From NCBI GenBank assembly GCA_001304015.1, contig LJUY01000005.1:1-64000 (forward strand): 64,000 nucleotides of DNA. Reading direction: 5' to 3'. Below are positions 45,584-55,085 of this stretch, in pieces. Under the pieces are notes generated by a model, which worked only from the letters and a program-made list of their open reading frames with translations, searched no databases and was not told where the DNA came from. How positions within the stretch are numbered: the first letter of the stretch is position 1; each line of letters opens with the position of its first letter. Source of the stretch: a candidate division Zixibacteria bacterium SM23_81. Lineage in GTDB: Bacteria > SM23-81. The position numbers and the translations under genes are program-made.

Positions 45584-45727
45584 TCATGAGTCCTTTTTCT
45601 CCTTCAGACGCCTCACACTATTGCTGTCGCACTTTGGACAGGCCCTCTCCTCTGCGACCTTAGGAGTATATGGAGCCGTGAACCCGTGGCCACATCGTAG
45701 ACATTTAAATTTGGCTTCCTCTGCCAT
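45584..45727 (-). CDS. Small zinc-ribbon protein
   Basis: 47 aa: MAEEAKFKCLRCGHGF then ACPKCDSNSVRRLK. Two CxxC pairs form a rubredoxin/FmdB-like zinc ribbon; charged Lys-rich end. GAGGTG lies five bases before the ATG, and the gene starts 20 bases after the hdrA stop, so it is co-transcribed with the Hdr operon. Similar mini zinc ribbons occur beside hdr genes; it might be an assembly factor or a rubredoxin-like carrier. Function unknown. Confidence 0.75.
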   Translation of the reverse strand: MAEEAKFKCLRCGHGFTAPYTPKVAEERACPKCDSNSVRRLKEKKDS

Positions 45728-45747
45728 GATTCACCTCGCAAGGAATA

Positions 45748-48210
45748 TCAGGCCACGGCCTCTGCCTTAGCCTTGACCTTTTTGGTTCTCTTCTTCAACA
45801 TATCTTCTGTGATGACTCTCTTGGTGTGCTCGATTTCTTTTGCTGTGACGGCTTCTCTTAACTGCTCGACCTCGCGCATCACCCGAGCCCACTTCTGGCC
45901 CTCGGCCGCCGAGACCCAGTCCAGCTGGAGGCGCTCCGGGCGGATGCCCAGGGATTCCAGTTTGTCCCACAGCTTCTCGATTCTCTTCTGTGTCCAAGTG
46001 ACAGCGTTAATGTAGTGACAGTCGGTGAAGTGACAGCCGCTCACCAAGACTATTGGAGCGCCCAGTTTAAAAGCCTTTAGGATGAACCTCTCATCTACCC
46101 GACCACTGCACATGGTGCGAATGAGCCGGGCGTTGGGCGGGTACTGCAGCCGAGAGGTGCCGGCCAGATCGGCGCCGGGATAGGAGCACCAGTTGCAGGC
46201 GAAGGCGACGATCTTGTCCTGGGCATTCTCGGCCAGGATGGCCTCGATCTGGGCCATAATCTGCTCATCGGTGAAATGCCGCATGGTGATGGCCCCGAAA
46301 GGACATTCCGCGGAGCAGGTCCCGCAGCCAGCACAGGCGGCCTCCACCACCACGGCGGGGGTCTTCTTCTTGGTGTCCACATAGATGGCGTTATAGGGAC
46401 AGACCCGGGCGCAGATCCCGCAGCTGGTGCACAGCTCGGGGTCAACCATTGAGGTGATGGCCTCCACCGTCACCTCCCCGGATCTCATCAGCCGGTTGGC
46501 CCTGGCAGCGGCTGCCCCGGCTTGGGTGACTGAATCCTTTATGTCTTTAGGTCCCTCTGCACACCCGGCGAAGAAAATCCCCTGGGTGGCCGCATCCACT
46601 GGCTTCAACTTGGGATGAGCCTCCAGAAAGAAACCGTCGGCGCTGCGTTGCAGCGTAAGCTGCTGCTGCGTGTTGTCCATATCCCCAGGAGGAACCACTC
46701 CAATGGACAGAATGACCATGTCCACCTCATGCTTCTTTAGCTCACTTGTGGTGGTGTCCTCCGCGGTGAGGATCAGGTTTTTCGTCTTTGGGTCCTCGTA
46801 GATATCCCCGGGGATGCCCCGGATGTACTGTACCCCGGCGGCCATACTGCGCTTGTACAGGTCCTCGAAACCCTTGCCAAAGGCGCGAATGTCCATGTAG
46901 AAGACCTTGCACTGGACCTCCGGCCAATGGTCCTTGATGAGCAGCGTGTCCTTGATGGTGTTCATGCAACAGATGTTGCTGCAGTACGGGTTACCTCTCT
47001 TCTCGCATCTGGAACCGACACACTGGATGAAGGCCACAGTCTTGGGCTGTTTCCTGTCTGTGAGCCTGATGAGGTGCCCCTCGGTGGGTCCTCCCGAGTT
47101 GATCAGCCGCTCGAACTCCAACGAGGTGATGACGTTTTCGTACTGTGTGTAGCCGAACTCATCGAGCTCCGTGGGATCATACACCTCCATGCCGGTAGCC
47201 ACGATGATGGTGCCCACCTCCAGCTCGATCTCCTTATCCTGATCGTCATAGTCGATGCACCGCTTCTCGCAGGCCTCCAGACACTTGCCGCAGGCGATGG
47301 GCTCATTGCCCAGACAGTCCTCCATGTTCAGGACGAAGGCGGCGGGAACCGCCTGGGGAAATTCCTGATAGATGGCCTTGCGGGTGGACAGGCCCAGGTT
47401 GAATTCATCCGGCTTGACCACGGGGCAGACCTCCAGGCAATCTGCGCAGGCGGTGCATTCCTTCTCGTCCACATACCGTGCTTTTTTCAGGACTGTTACC
47501 TTGAAATTCCCCACATAACCGTCCACCCTCTGGACTTCACTCAGGGTCAGGAGCTCTATGTTCGGATGCCGACCGGCATCCGCCATCTTGGGTCCCAGAA
47601 TTCATATAGAGCAGTCCATGGTGGGATAGGTCTTGTCGATCTGAGCCATGATCCCACCGATGGACGGCTGTTTTTCCACGAGATAGATGTGATAGCCCGC
47701 GTCGGCCAAGTCCAAGGCCGCCTGAATGCCGGCCACCCCTCCCCCGATGACCATAGTTTTCTGAATCACCGGGACCTTGGTCTCCATCTGCGGCTCAAGG
47801 AGTTTGGCCCTCGCTGCAGCCATGGCCACCAGATCCATGGCCTTTTGGGTGGCCTTCTTGGGCTCATTGATATGCACCCAGCTGCAGTGTTCCCGGAGGT
47901 TAGCCATCTCCATGAGGTACGGATTGAGTCCGGCCTCCTGTACTGCCGCCCGAAAGGTGGGCTCGTGCATTTTGGGGGTACAGGAGGCCACCACCACTCG
48001 GTTCAGGTTGTGCTCGGCGATGGCATCCTTGATGGTCTGCTGCCCGGGCTCCGAACAGGTGTACTTCTGAAAGTCGGAGTAGACCACATTGGGCAATTCC
48101 TCGGCGAATTTGGCCACATCTTCGCACTCCACTGTGCCAGCTATGTTCAGCCCGCACTGACAGACGAAAACGCCAATCCTGATCTCCTCTGGGGAGCTTT
48201 TGTTGGCCAT
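45748..48210 (-). CDS. hdrA: HdrA-type flavoprotein fused to MvhD, selenoprotein (Sec203)
   Basis: 820 aa when the TGA at 47602-47604 is read as Sec. ATG at 48210 has AAGGAGGAG upstream. Order: N-terminal HdrA domain ([30 protein letters not shown]), FAD site [17 protein letters not shown] (~163), the DCSI-U-ILGPKM segment (~199-209), 4Fe-4S motifs ([24 protein letters not shown]), second FAD half, two ferredoxin clusters ([24 protein letters not shown]), then an MvhD domain ([22 protein letters not shown]). Protein homology is continuous across the UGA, which excludes two genes. HdrA is the flavin-bifurcating subunit of heterodisulfide reductase-type complexes; Sec at this site is known from methanococcal HdrA. 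Confidence 0.93.
47563..47604 (-). promoter_or_regulatory. SECIS-type hairpin and UGA codon of hdrA
   Basis: Nineteen bases after the TGA (47602-47604), CGGATGCC pairs perfectly with GGCATCCG around a GGTC loop (47563-47582). Strong stem with GU in the loop, as in known bacterial SECIS elements. Confidence 0.75.
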
Positions 48211-48249
48211 AGCGTTACTCCTCCTTATTTTTTTCACTGTATTTTTGCT

Positions 48250-48460
48250 AAATTCGTGGTTTCCTTATCGACGCTCGTTTATGGGTATCGAAGCTGGTAA
48301 CGTTTATCGTGGATCTTCTATCGTGAATCGTAAAAGCTAAAAATCCCAACCTGCCAACTGCCACTGCCAACTGTCACTGTCATTTCTATTGCCATTGCCA
48401 TAGCCATTATTCATAATTCGAGTTTCGCTACGATCAATCCAACCTGGAAACCGTCGTTAG
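48250..48460 (-). repeat. Intergenic inverted-repeat element, copy C
   Basis: The gap 48211-48469 carries the 19-base core as GGTATCGAAGCTGGTAACG (48284-48302), then TATCGTGAATCGT resembling copy A, and a degenerate TGCCAACTGCCACTG / GCCATTGCCATAGCCAT tract (~48351-48408). It separates hdrCB from hdrA inside the operon. No gene; strand nominal. Confidence 0.65.
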
Positions 48461-48469
48461 AGCAACGGG

Positions 48470-49630
48470 CTATTTCTTTCTCTTCGATGAGGGCAGGGAG
48501 TCGGCCACCAAGGTGGCCAAATCCCGAATTTCAATGTCCAGAGATCCGCCCAGATGTGTGTCCTTCATCGCGCAGGTAAGGTGAATCTGGCACTTGGGAC
48601 AGGCGGTGACCAAAATCTGGGCCCCGGTTTGCTTGGCCTCCCGGAGGCGCATCATCTGGATCTGCTTGGAGGCCAAATCGCAGTTCATCCAGGCGCTGGT
48701 ACCACAACACAATGCAGTGTGTTTGTTGTGGTACATCTCCCTCAGCTCAAGGTCCCCGATGGACTTCAAAAGCTCTCTCGGCGGGTCGTATAAGCCCATG
48801 TGTCGACCCAGTCGGCAGGGATCGTGATAGGTCACGGCCTTGTTCAGCCTGCCCAGGGAAAGCGGGTTTTGCGACGATCCCCCAGCCATAAGCTCGCTGA
48901 GATGGAGAACTTCAAATTTCAACTTTCCGAAATAACGGGGATAGTCCAGTTTGAAAGTGCGGTAGCCCTCGGGACAGGAAAAGACCACCCTTTTGGCCCT
49001 ACTTTTCTCGATCTCCTTGAGATTGTGTTCGGCCAGCCTCTTAAAGTTATCCTCATCCCCTGCCCACAGCATATCGTGCCCACAGCATCGCTCGTTTTCC
49101 AAAAGCATCGGCTTAATGCCCAAGCCATTCATGATTCTGATGGTGCTCCGGGCGGTGTTCAGAGTGTGGACATTCAGATCTTCAAAGAAGGCGTCGAAAT
49201 AGGGAAGACAGCCGACGAAGTAAAGGTCCTCACCTCTTTTGGAAACGCTTAGATCTTTATCCAACCATCCCAGCCGGTTTTGTTTCAATTTCGGAGCAGT
49301 CATGATCCTCATCAAGGATTGAAAGGCGCCCCCATGGGAGCAAAACTCCCTCTGACCCAGATCCCGATAAACCCCTCGAATTCTCCTCTGGAACTCAATA
49401 TACTGCACGTCGGAGGGACACCTCTCCTCGCACATCTTACAGCTCAGACAGGACCACAGTAACCGCGTTTTGCCCAGCTTCTCGCCCTCTCCCAATATGA
49501 CGCTTTTGACCATCACCCTGGGGGAATAAGCCTTGTCGAAGAGGGAGACGGGGCAGTTTCCGGTACACTTTCCGCAATCCAGGCAATAATAGGCCTTGGT
49601 CTGTTTGATGGCCTCGGCAATCTCATCCAT
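48470..49630 (-). CDS. HdrC-HdrB fusion (heterodisulfide reductase-like)
   Basis: 386 aa. HdrC part (residues 1-~110): two [4Fe-4S] motifs, CLDCGKCTGNCP and CLSCKMCEERCP. HdrB part: two CCG domains; the second is complete (DPCRLGRH, ALCCGTSAW, ACPKCQIH), while the first has Cys and CCG but ends SCPEGYR, losing one Cys of CxxC, so only one noncubane cluster may be fully ligated. Such HdrBC modules reduce disulfides or pass electrons to an unknown acceptor. Fifteen bases after the GltD-HdrA-MvhD gene and upstream of hdrA. Confidence 0.87.
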   Translation of the reverse strand: MDEIAEAIKQTKAYYCLDCGKCTGNCPVSLFDKAYSPRVMVKSVILGEGEKLGKTRLLWSCLSCKMCEERCPSDVQYIEFQRRIRGVYRDLGQREFCSHGGAFQSLMRIMTAPKLKQNRLGWLDKDLSVSKRGEDLYFVGCLPYFDAFFEDLNVHTLNTARSTIRIMNGLGIKPMLLENERCCGHDMLWAGDEDNFKRLAEHNLKEIEKSRAKRVVFSCPEGYRTFKLDYPRYFGKLKFEVLHLSELMAGGSSQNPLSLGRLNKAVTYHDPCRLGRHMGLYDPPRELLKSIGDLELREMYHNKHTALCCGTSAWMNCDLASKQIQMMRLREAKQTGAQILVTACPKCQIHLTCAMKDTHLGGSLDIEIRDLATLVADSLPSSKRKK

Positions 49631-49644
49631 ACATCGACCCTCTC

Positions 49645-52029
49645 TCAGCTCCTCAACAAGTTAGGTCCCAATTTGCTCATCTTCGTGGCGAATAGCCGGA
49701 TGATTCTCTTCAGCTTGGTGCTCTCCCCGGAGGAGATGGTCTCCAGACGCAGCCTTTGCTTCTCGATTCCCAAGGTATGCATCAGCTTATGGGCCATATC
49801 GACCTGCGTCTCTGCCACTCGGTTTCCGAAACTGTAGTGACACTTTTCGGAGGTACAGCCCAACATCAAAACCCCATCGGCCCCCAACTCAAGGGCTCGC
49901 AACATCAAACCGGAGTTGACGCTTCCCAAGCACATAACGCGGATGAGGTGCAGGCCTGCCGGAATTTCAAATTCGGCTCTTTCAAGGAGGGGATACGCGC
50001 TCCAGTTGCAACCAAAACAAACGATGTGCGGCCTGGCGCCTTCACCTTTTCTTTTGCCACCGACCGAACCGGCCAGAAGATGCTCTAAGGTTTCGGTGAT
50101 GCGAGCTTCCGTGAAGTGACCCAGAATGCTGGCTCCCGTGGGGCAAACGGTCACACAGGCACCACAACCCCGACAAATGGATTGGTCCACCTGGGAGACC
50201 ACCACCCCATCCTCCCGGCTCACCATCTTGCGGGCTTCGTACTCACACACCTGGGCACATTCAGCACATCCTCGACAGAGCTCTTCCCAGACTTGACACA
50301 CCACGGGTGATGCGAGGGCCCGCAGGCTTTCACCCGCTGGCCCTTGGATGTGGACCTCCCAGGGCTCATGGCCATTGGGAAACCGATCAGAAAGCCAGGG
50401 AATCCGCACCAACACCTGCTCTCCCGTTGTCCCAGGAACGGAGAGGGCCAACAGTTTCTGGTGGCACTCGGCGATGCACTTCTCGCACTCGGAACAAGGA
50501 CCGCACATCAGGCACCGACCGGCCTCTCGTCGAGCACTTTCCTCCGAGGGAAGGTGCTCCACCTCGTGGAAGTGATTTCTCCAGGACTTGGGAGCTTCCC
50601 GTAAGGTCCGCATGCGGTTTTTGTGCTCGGGCACCCAGTCCTCGATGACCACCTCGGCCTGTCGCTCTCCAGGATCTTTTGGAGCAGGCTTCAGTTCTTT
50701 GCCTTTGAGATAATGATAGAGAGAGGCGGCCGCCTTATGGCCAACGGCGATGGCCTCGATGACCGATTTCGGTCCGCTGACGGCGTCCCCTCCGGCGAAA
50801 ATCCCCTTTGTCTTCGTGGCCAGGGTTTCCGGCTCCACCACCAGGGTGTTCCATGGGGAGATCTCAAAGCTGTGATTCTTGGGTAAAGACGATAGGTCTG
50901 GCTCTTGATGGATGGCAAAAATGACGGTGTCGGCTGGGAGGCTGAACTCAGAGCCCTTTATGGAGGAAGGCTGTCTTCTGCCCACCTCATCCGCCGGACC
51001 GGAGCGCATCTTGGCGCAGGTTACCCCTCGAACTCGACCGTTTCGTCCCAATACTTTAACGGGAACAACATGACAATGAAGCCTGACCCCCTCTCTCTCT
51101 GCCTCCCTGGCCAGATCGGGATAAGGCAGCTCCTGCTTGGAGCGACGGAAGATCACATCTACATGGCGGCTGCCCAACCTCAGGGCTGTTCTGGCCGAAT
51201 CCAAGGCCGCATACCCGGCTCCGATAATCACCACCCTGTTCCCCAGTCTTTCCCCGGAGCCCAGATGAACCCCCTTCAGGAATGTCAGGGCATCGAGAGA
51301 ATGCTGGAGTTCCTCGCCGGGAATGCCCAGCTTCAACCCTCTATGGGCGCCGGTGGCCATGAATACCGCCTTATATCCCTGGCGAAGAAGCCGACGGGGG
51401 TCTTTGACTTCTTTCTTTGTTCGGATGTCCACGCCCAAGTCTGCGATGGCGGCAATCTCCGCCTGGATTACGTCCCTGGGAAGGCGGAATGGGGGAATCC
51501 CCACAGAGAGCATCCCCCCAGCCACGGGCAACTTTTCAAAAACGGTAACGCTGAAGCCCAACCGGGCCAGATCGCTGGCAGCGGTGAGACCTGCCGGACC
51601 AGAACCAACAATGGCCACCCTCTCCTGCCCTGTTTTCCTAGCGCCTCTCACCTTGGGTTTCTCCGAGGCCTGTTTAAGCTCGTAGTCGGCCACAAAGCGC
51701 TTTAGCATCCGGATGGCCACGGGCTCATCGACCTCACCCCGGTGGCATTCGGGCTCGCACGGATGCATGCATACCCGGCCGCATATGGCCGGGAAGGGAT
51801 TCGTTTCTTTGATCAGCTCCAGAGATTTTTTAAACTCGCCCCCCGCGATGAGACCGACGTAGCCCTTCACATCAGTGCCCAGAGGACAGGCCACCTTGCA
51901 CTGAGAGGTCTTGACCCGACGGAGAGTGTAAGGACCCAACTCAGCCTGAGGAAAATGAAGAACGACTTCCTCCTGCTCTAGAAGCGCTCGAATATCGGCA
52001 ATGCTCTCTTTCTCCGCAACCTTACCCAT
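49645..52029 (-). CDS. GltD-like/HdrA-like flavoprotein fused to ferredoxin and MvhD domains
   Basis: 794 aa. N-terminal Fe-S region of the glutamate-synthase small-subunit type (CPLGTDVKGYVG; CGRVCMHPCEPECHRG, residues ~45-100), FAD site VAIVGSGPAGLTAASDLARL (~138), NAD(P) site VVIIGAGYAALDSARTALRL (~275), GGDAVSGPKSVIEAI (~415). Then CLMCGPCSECEKCIAEC, two ferredoxin-type clusters (CRGCAECAQVCE; CRGCGACVTVCP, ~590-640) and an MvhD-like end (CFGCNWSAYP, MCLGSVNSG, GCTSEKCHY). The MvhD domain has lost the second Cys of CxxC (NWSAY instead of NWCSY). Likely a flavin-containing electron hub joining the NuoEF module to Hdr. Confidence 0.88.
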   Translation of the reverse strand: MGKVAEKESIADIRALLEQEEVVLHFPQAELGPYTLRRVKTSQCKVACPLGTDVKGYVGLIAGGEFKKSLELIKETNPFPAICGRVCMHPCEPECHRGEVDEPVAIRMLKRFVADYELKQASEKPKVRGARKTGQERVAIVGSGPAGLTAASDLARLGFSVTVFEKLPVAGGMLSVGIPPFRLPRDVIQAEIAAIADLGVDIRTKKEVKDPRRLLRQGYKAVFMATGAHRGLKLGIPGEELQHSLDALTFLKGVHLGSGERLGNRVVIIGAGYAALDSARTALRLGSRHVDVIFRRSKQELPYPDLAREAEREGVRLHCHVVPVKVLGRNGRVRGVTCAKMRSGPADEVGRRQPSSIKGSEFSLPADTVIFAIHQEPDLSSLPKNHSFEISPWNTLVVEPETLATKTKGIFAGGDAVSGPKSVIEAIAVGHKAAASLYHYLKGKELKPAPKDPGERQAEVVIEDWVPEHKNRMRTLREAPKSWRNHFHEVEHLPSEESARREAGRCLMCGPCSECEKCIAECHQKLLALSVPGTTGEQVLVRIPWLSDRFPNGHEPWEVHIQGPAGESLRALASPVVCQVWEELCRGCAECAQVCEYEARKMVSREDGVVVSQVDQSICRGCGACVTVCPTGASILGHFTEARITETLEHLLAGSVGGKRKGEGARPHIVCFGCNWSAYPLLERAEFEIPAGLHLIRVMCLGSVNSGLMLRALELGADGVLMLGCTSEKCHYSFGNRVAETQVDMAHKLMHTLGIEKQRLRLETISSGESTKLKRIIRLFATKMSKLGPNLLRS

Positions 52030-52034
52030 GGACG

Positions 52035-52823
52035 CTATTCCTTTCTGACCCGTTTCAGAAACTCATGGTACGCGGACACAGATTCGAGATCGCAGTTTCG
52101 GGCCACGAATATGGGGTGAGTGTCCATGTGGTCCCGAAACCTCTGGTCCACCTCACACTGAGCGCAACGAAAACTGTTGGCGCAGAGGGCATAGGGCAAG
52201 ATGCCCATCAGCGAATAACGGCACTCCCTGTGTTCCCCCGGCCGCTCCCGAAACTGTTGAGCGGTCTCGGCTTCCATCTGTATGGCTCCCGTGGGACAGA
52301 GATAGGTGCAAACGCCGCATGCTATGCAGGTATCGGAGGCTTTGTCAAAAGGTTTGCTCCAGGTCCGGTCTGAACCGCGATTGGCAAAGCAGATGGCACT
52401 GGCACCCACCACGGACTCACAGACGCGAACGCAGAGACCGCAGAGGATGCAGTCCTCCTCTGGATTCTCAACTGGGAAACGTATCTTCTTAATTCCATAC
52501 TCCGCGGCCATGGCCCTAATGATCTTCACCTTGGGAGCGCGGGCCATAAGAAGTTCCAAGTTCATCTTGCGCGCCGCCAGCGCCCTGTTAGATTTCGTCC
52601 AAACCGTCATACCCTGCTGTACGGCGGTGTTACAGGCGGTCACCAGCTCAGATTTTCTCTCCTTGATGACCTCAACCATGCATATACGACAGGCTGCATA
52701 AGGCTCCAGGGCGGGGTGATGGCAGAGGGTGGGAATCTCGAGGCCCAGCTTTTGGGCAGCCTGAAGAATGGTCGCTCCGCGCTCAGCTTTCACCAGTTTG
52801 CCATCTATTTTCAATGAGATCAT
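52035..52823 (-). CDS. NuoG/HydA N-terminal-type Fe-S protein without H-cluster
   Basis: 262 aa. [2Fe-2S] plant-type domain (CHHPALEPYAACRICMVEV, ~residues 34-52) then two [4Fe-4S] motifs (CILCGLCVRVCE ~145; CIACGVCTYLCP ~190). The His-Cys3 cluster motif that usually sits between them in NuoG/HydA is absent, and there is no H-cluster or molybdopterin domain. The tail carries an extra cysteine set (CRYSLMG, CANSFRCAQCEVDQ) that I cannot place. It would take electrons from NuoF and hand them to the HdrA-like proteins. Ends five bases before the next gene. Confidence 0.85.
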   Translation of the reverse strand: MISLKIDGKLVKAERGATILQAAQKLGLEIPTLCHHPALEPYAACRICMVEVIKERKSELVTACNTAVQQGMTVWTKSNRALAARKMNLELLMARAPKVKIIRAMAAEYGIKKIRFPVENPEEDCILCGLCVRVCESVVGASAICFANRGSDRTWSKPFDKASDTCIACGVCTYLCPTGAIQMEAETAQQFRERPGEHRECRYSLMGILPYALCANSFRCAQCEVDQRFRDHMDTHPIFVARNCDLESVSAYHEFLKRVRKE

Positions 52824-52832
52824 CGGACCTCC

Positions 52833-54626
52833 TCAATCGATGCACACGGCCTCAAATTTGCACACATCGAAACAGATACCACATTTCACACACTTCTGTT
52901 GATCGATGAGGTGCGGCTGTTTTTTACCGCCGGAGATGGCGTCTTCGGGGCACTCCTTGCGGCAAAGGCCACACGCCGTGCATGCGTCTGGGTCAATGCG
53001 ATAGGTGTTCAACTGGCGGCAAACGTGGGCGGGACATCTTTTTTCTTTGATATGAGCCTCATATTCATCTCGAAAATAGCGCAAGGTGGTCAGAACAGGA
53101 TTGGGGGCGGTCTTGCCCAGACCGCAGAGAGATGTTTCTTTCACTTCATGAGCCAGCTGTTCGAGGGTTTCCAGGTCCTCTTCGGTGCCCTTGCCTTCCG
53201 TAATTTTTTTTAGAAGATGCAGCATCATCTTCGTGCCCTCACGGCATGGGGTGCACTTTCCACAAGACTCGTCCTGTGTAAAGGACAGAAAGTATCGAGC
53301 GATATCCACCATGCAGGTATCCTCATCCAGCACCACCATACCCCCGGATCCCATCATGGAGCCTGCCTCGCTGAGGCTTTCGTAGTCAACGGGCAAATCC
53401 AGGAGCTCGGCGGGAATACAACCTCCAGAGGGACCACCCGTTTGCACGGCCTTGAAGGCTTTTTCATGGGGAATGCCACCCCCGATGTCGTAGATGATCT
53501 CCCGCAAGGTAATTCCCATGGGCACCTCGACCAGGCCCGTGTTGTTGATTTTCCCCACAAGTGAGAAGACCTTTGTGCCCTTACTGGTTTCGGTGCCGAT
53601 CTGGGAGTACCATTGAGCGCCGCGCCTGATGATGCTGGGGACGTTAGCCCAAGTCTCCACGTTATTATTGTTGGTCGGCTTGCTCCAAATGCCATGCTCT
53701 GTGGGAAAGGGGGGACGCGGCCGCGGCTCCCCCAGGCGCCCCTCTACAGAGGCCATCAGGGCCGTCTCCTCTCCGCACACGAAAGCCCCTGCTCCTCTGA
53801 CAATCTTGATATCAAAATCAAAGCCGGATCCCAGAATATCTTTGCCAAGCAGACCGTAATTACGGGCTTGTTCCAAAGCGATGATCAACCTTTTGAGGGC
53901 CAGGGGATATTCGTTTCGGATATAGATATAACCCTGATTAGCGCCGATGGCATAGGCACCGATGATGAGGCCCTCGATCACCGAATGGGGATCGGCTTCC
54001 ACGATGCTTCTATCCATAAAAGCGCCGGGATCTCCTTCGTCCGCGTTGCACAGGACGAATTTGCCGCCATTCGATTTGGCCTTTCGGGTCAGCTCCCATT
54101 TCAGGCCGGTGAGGAAACCAGCGCCACCTCTGCCTCGAAGACCTGAATCCTTGATCTCTTGAATAATCTCCCTGGGCTTCATCTTCAAGGCCTTGGCCAA
54201 ACCAAAATAGCCATCCCTGGCGATGTACTCGTCGATGCGCTCTGGATCGATCAGTCCCCTGTTTCGCAAAGCTATCAGGCGCTGCTGCTTGAAGAAGCCG
54301 ATGTCGTTCATCTTCGGAATGGGGGTCTGTTCACCTGGAGGCGAATACATGAGCCTCTTCACCGGCCGACCCTTTAGGAAATGCTCCTCCACCACGTAGG
54401 GGATGTCTTCCTCCCTGAGCTGCTGGTAAAAGATGCCCTCGGGGTGAACGACCACCAGGGGGCCCACAGCGCAGAAGCCGTTGCAGCCCGTGGTTACCAC
54501 GGCAATCTCATCCTGGAGCCCTTGTTTTTCGATTTCACGCTCCAGCGCTTCCTTAATGTGGAAAGACCTGTTTGAGACACAAGCTGTGCCTGCACAGACC
54601 ATACAGTATGAGCGATATGTTTTCAA
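52833..54626 (-). CDS. nuoF: NuoF/HydB-type NADH-binding FMN subunit
   Basis: 597 aa, the long bacterial hydrogenase/bifurcating form. N-terminal thioredoxin-like [2Fe-2S] domain (CAGTACVS; TTGCNGFC; ~residues 10-50), FMN/NADH domain with GLRGRGGAGFLTGLKW (~155) and GAGAFVCGEETALMASVEG (~275), SLBB region, [4Fe-4S] ESCGKCTPCREG (~455), and a C-terminal two-cluster ferredoxin (CTACGLCRKECP; CVKCGICFDVCK). Oxidises NADH or reduces NAD+. Same build as HndC/HydB. Confidence 0.93.
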   Translation of the reverse strand: MKTYRSYCMVCAGTACVSNRSFHIKEALEREIEKQGLQDEIAVVTTGCNGFCAVGPLVVVHPEGIFYQQLREEDIPYVVEEHFLKGRPVKRLMYSPPGEQTPIPKMNDIGFFKQQRLIALRNRGLIDPERIDEYIARDGYFGLAKALKMKPREIIQEIKDSGLRGRGGAGFLTGLKWELTRKAKSNGGKFVLCNADEGDPGAFMDRSIVEADPHSVIEGLIIGAYAIGANQGYIYIRNEYPLALKRLIIALEQARNYGLLGKDILGSGFDFDIKIVRGAGAFVCGEETALMASVEGRLGEPRPRPPFPTEHGIWSKPTNNNNVETWANVPSIIRRGAQWYSQIGTETSKGTKVFSLVGKINNTGLVEVPMGITLREIIYDIGGGIPHEKAFKAVQTGGPSGGCIPAELLDLPVDYESLSEAGSMMGSGGMVVLDEDTCMVDIARYFLSFTQDESCGKCTPCREGTKMMLHLLKKITEGKGTEEDLETLEQLAHEVKETSLCGLGKTAPNPVLTTLRYFRDEYEAHIKEKRCPAHVCRQLNTYRIDPDACTACGLCRKECPEDAISGGKKQPHLIDQQKCVKCGICFDVCKFEAVCID

Positions 54627-54647
54627 GGTGTTCTCTCCCGCCTACGA

Positions 54648-55040
54648 CTAAAATGTCCTCTCGCTACCCAAGGCGAGGGCATACTCCATCACTATCTTCC
54701 CTTTGAGCACGTGATCGGTGAAGATCGTGCGCGCTTTTTCCGGTGTCAAATCGACGTACTTGACGGGAGCTTGGCCCGCCAATTCCACGGTAGCCATGGG
54801 CTCTCGACTGCACAGGCCGGCACAGCCAGAAGTCGTTATGATGACGTCCTTGGCATCCTTTTTTTCAATTTCATCCAGGAAAGCGACCATGATATCCCTG
54901 GCGCCTGCCGCTATGCCGCATGTGCCCATATGCACAGTGATCTTGGCTTTCCCAGCGCCTTCGCGCAACATAGTCATCCTTCGAGATTTCTCTTGGATTT
55001 TTCGTAGATCATCCAATGTCAGCTTCGGCATTTCCGACAC
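54648..55040 (-). CDS. Thioredoxin-like [2Fe-2S] ferredoxin subunit (HndB-like)
   Basis: 130 aa. Cysteines in GTCGIAAGARD (~residue 40) and TSGCAGLCSREP (~75) are the ligands of NuoE/HndB-type [2Fe-2S] domains. Small electron-transfer subunit usually sandwiched between NuoE and NuoF genes in bifurcating hydrogenases and dehydrogenases, as here. Confidence 0.88.
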   Translation of the reverse strand: MSEMPKLTLDDLRKIQEKSRRMTMLREGAGKAKITVHMGTCGIAAGARDIMVAFLDEIEKKDAKDVIITTSGCAGLCSREPMATVELAGQAPVKYVDLTPEKARTIFTDHVLKGKIVMEYALALGSERTF

Positions 55041-55085
55041 CTCTGCGACTGATGAATGCCACTTTCAGGCAATGAAAAAGAAGGC

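Noticed and set aside
45748-48237. hdrA as two separate genes, or as a frameshifted pseudogene
   Set aside because: The two frames are the same frame separated by one TGA, homology is continuous with that codon at a conserved Cys, and a hairpin follows; the Sec machinery is next door. Read-through as Sec explains all of it.
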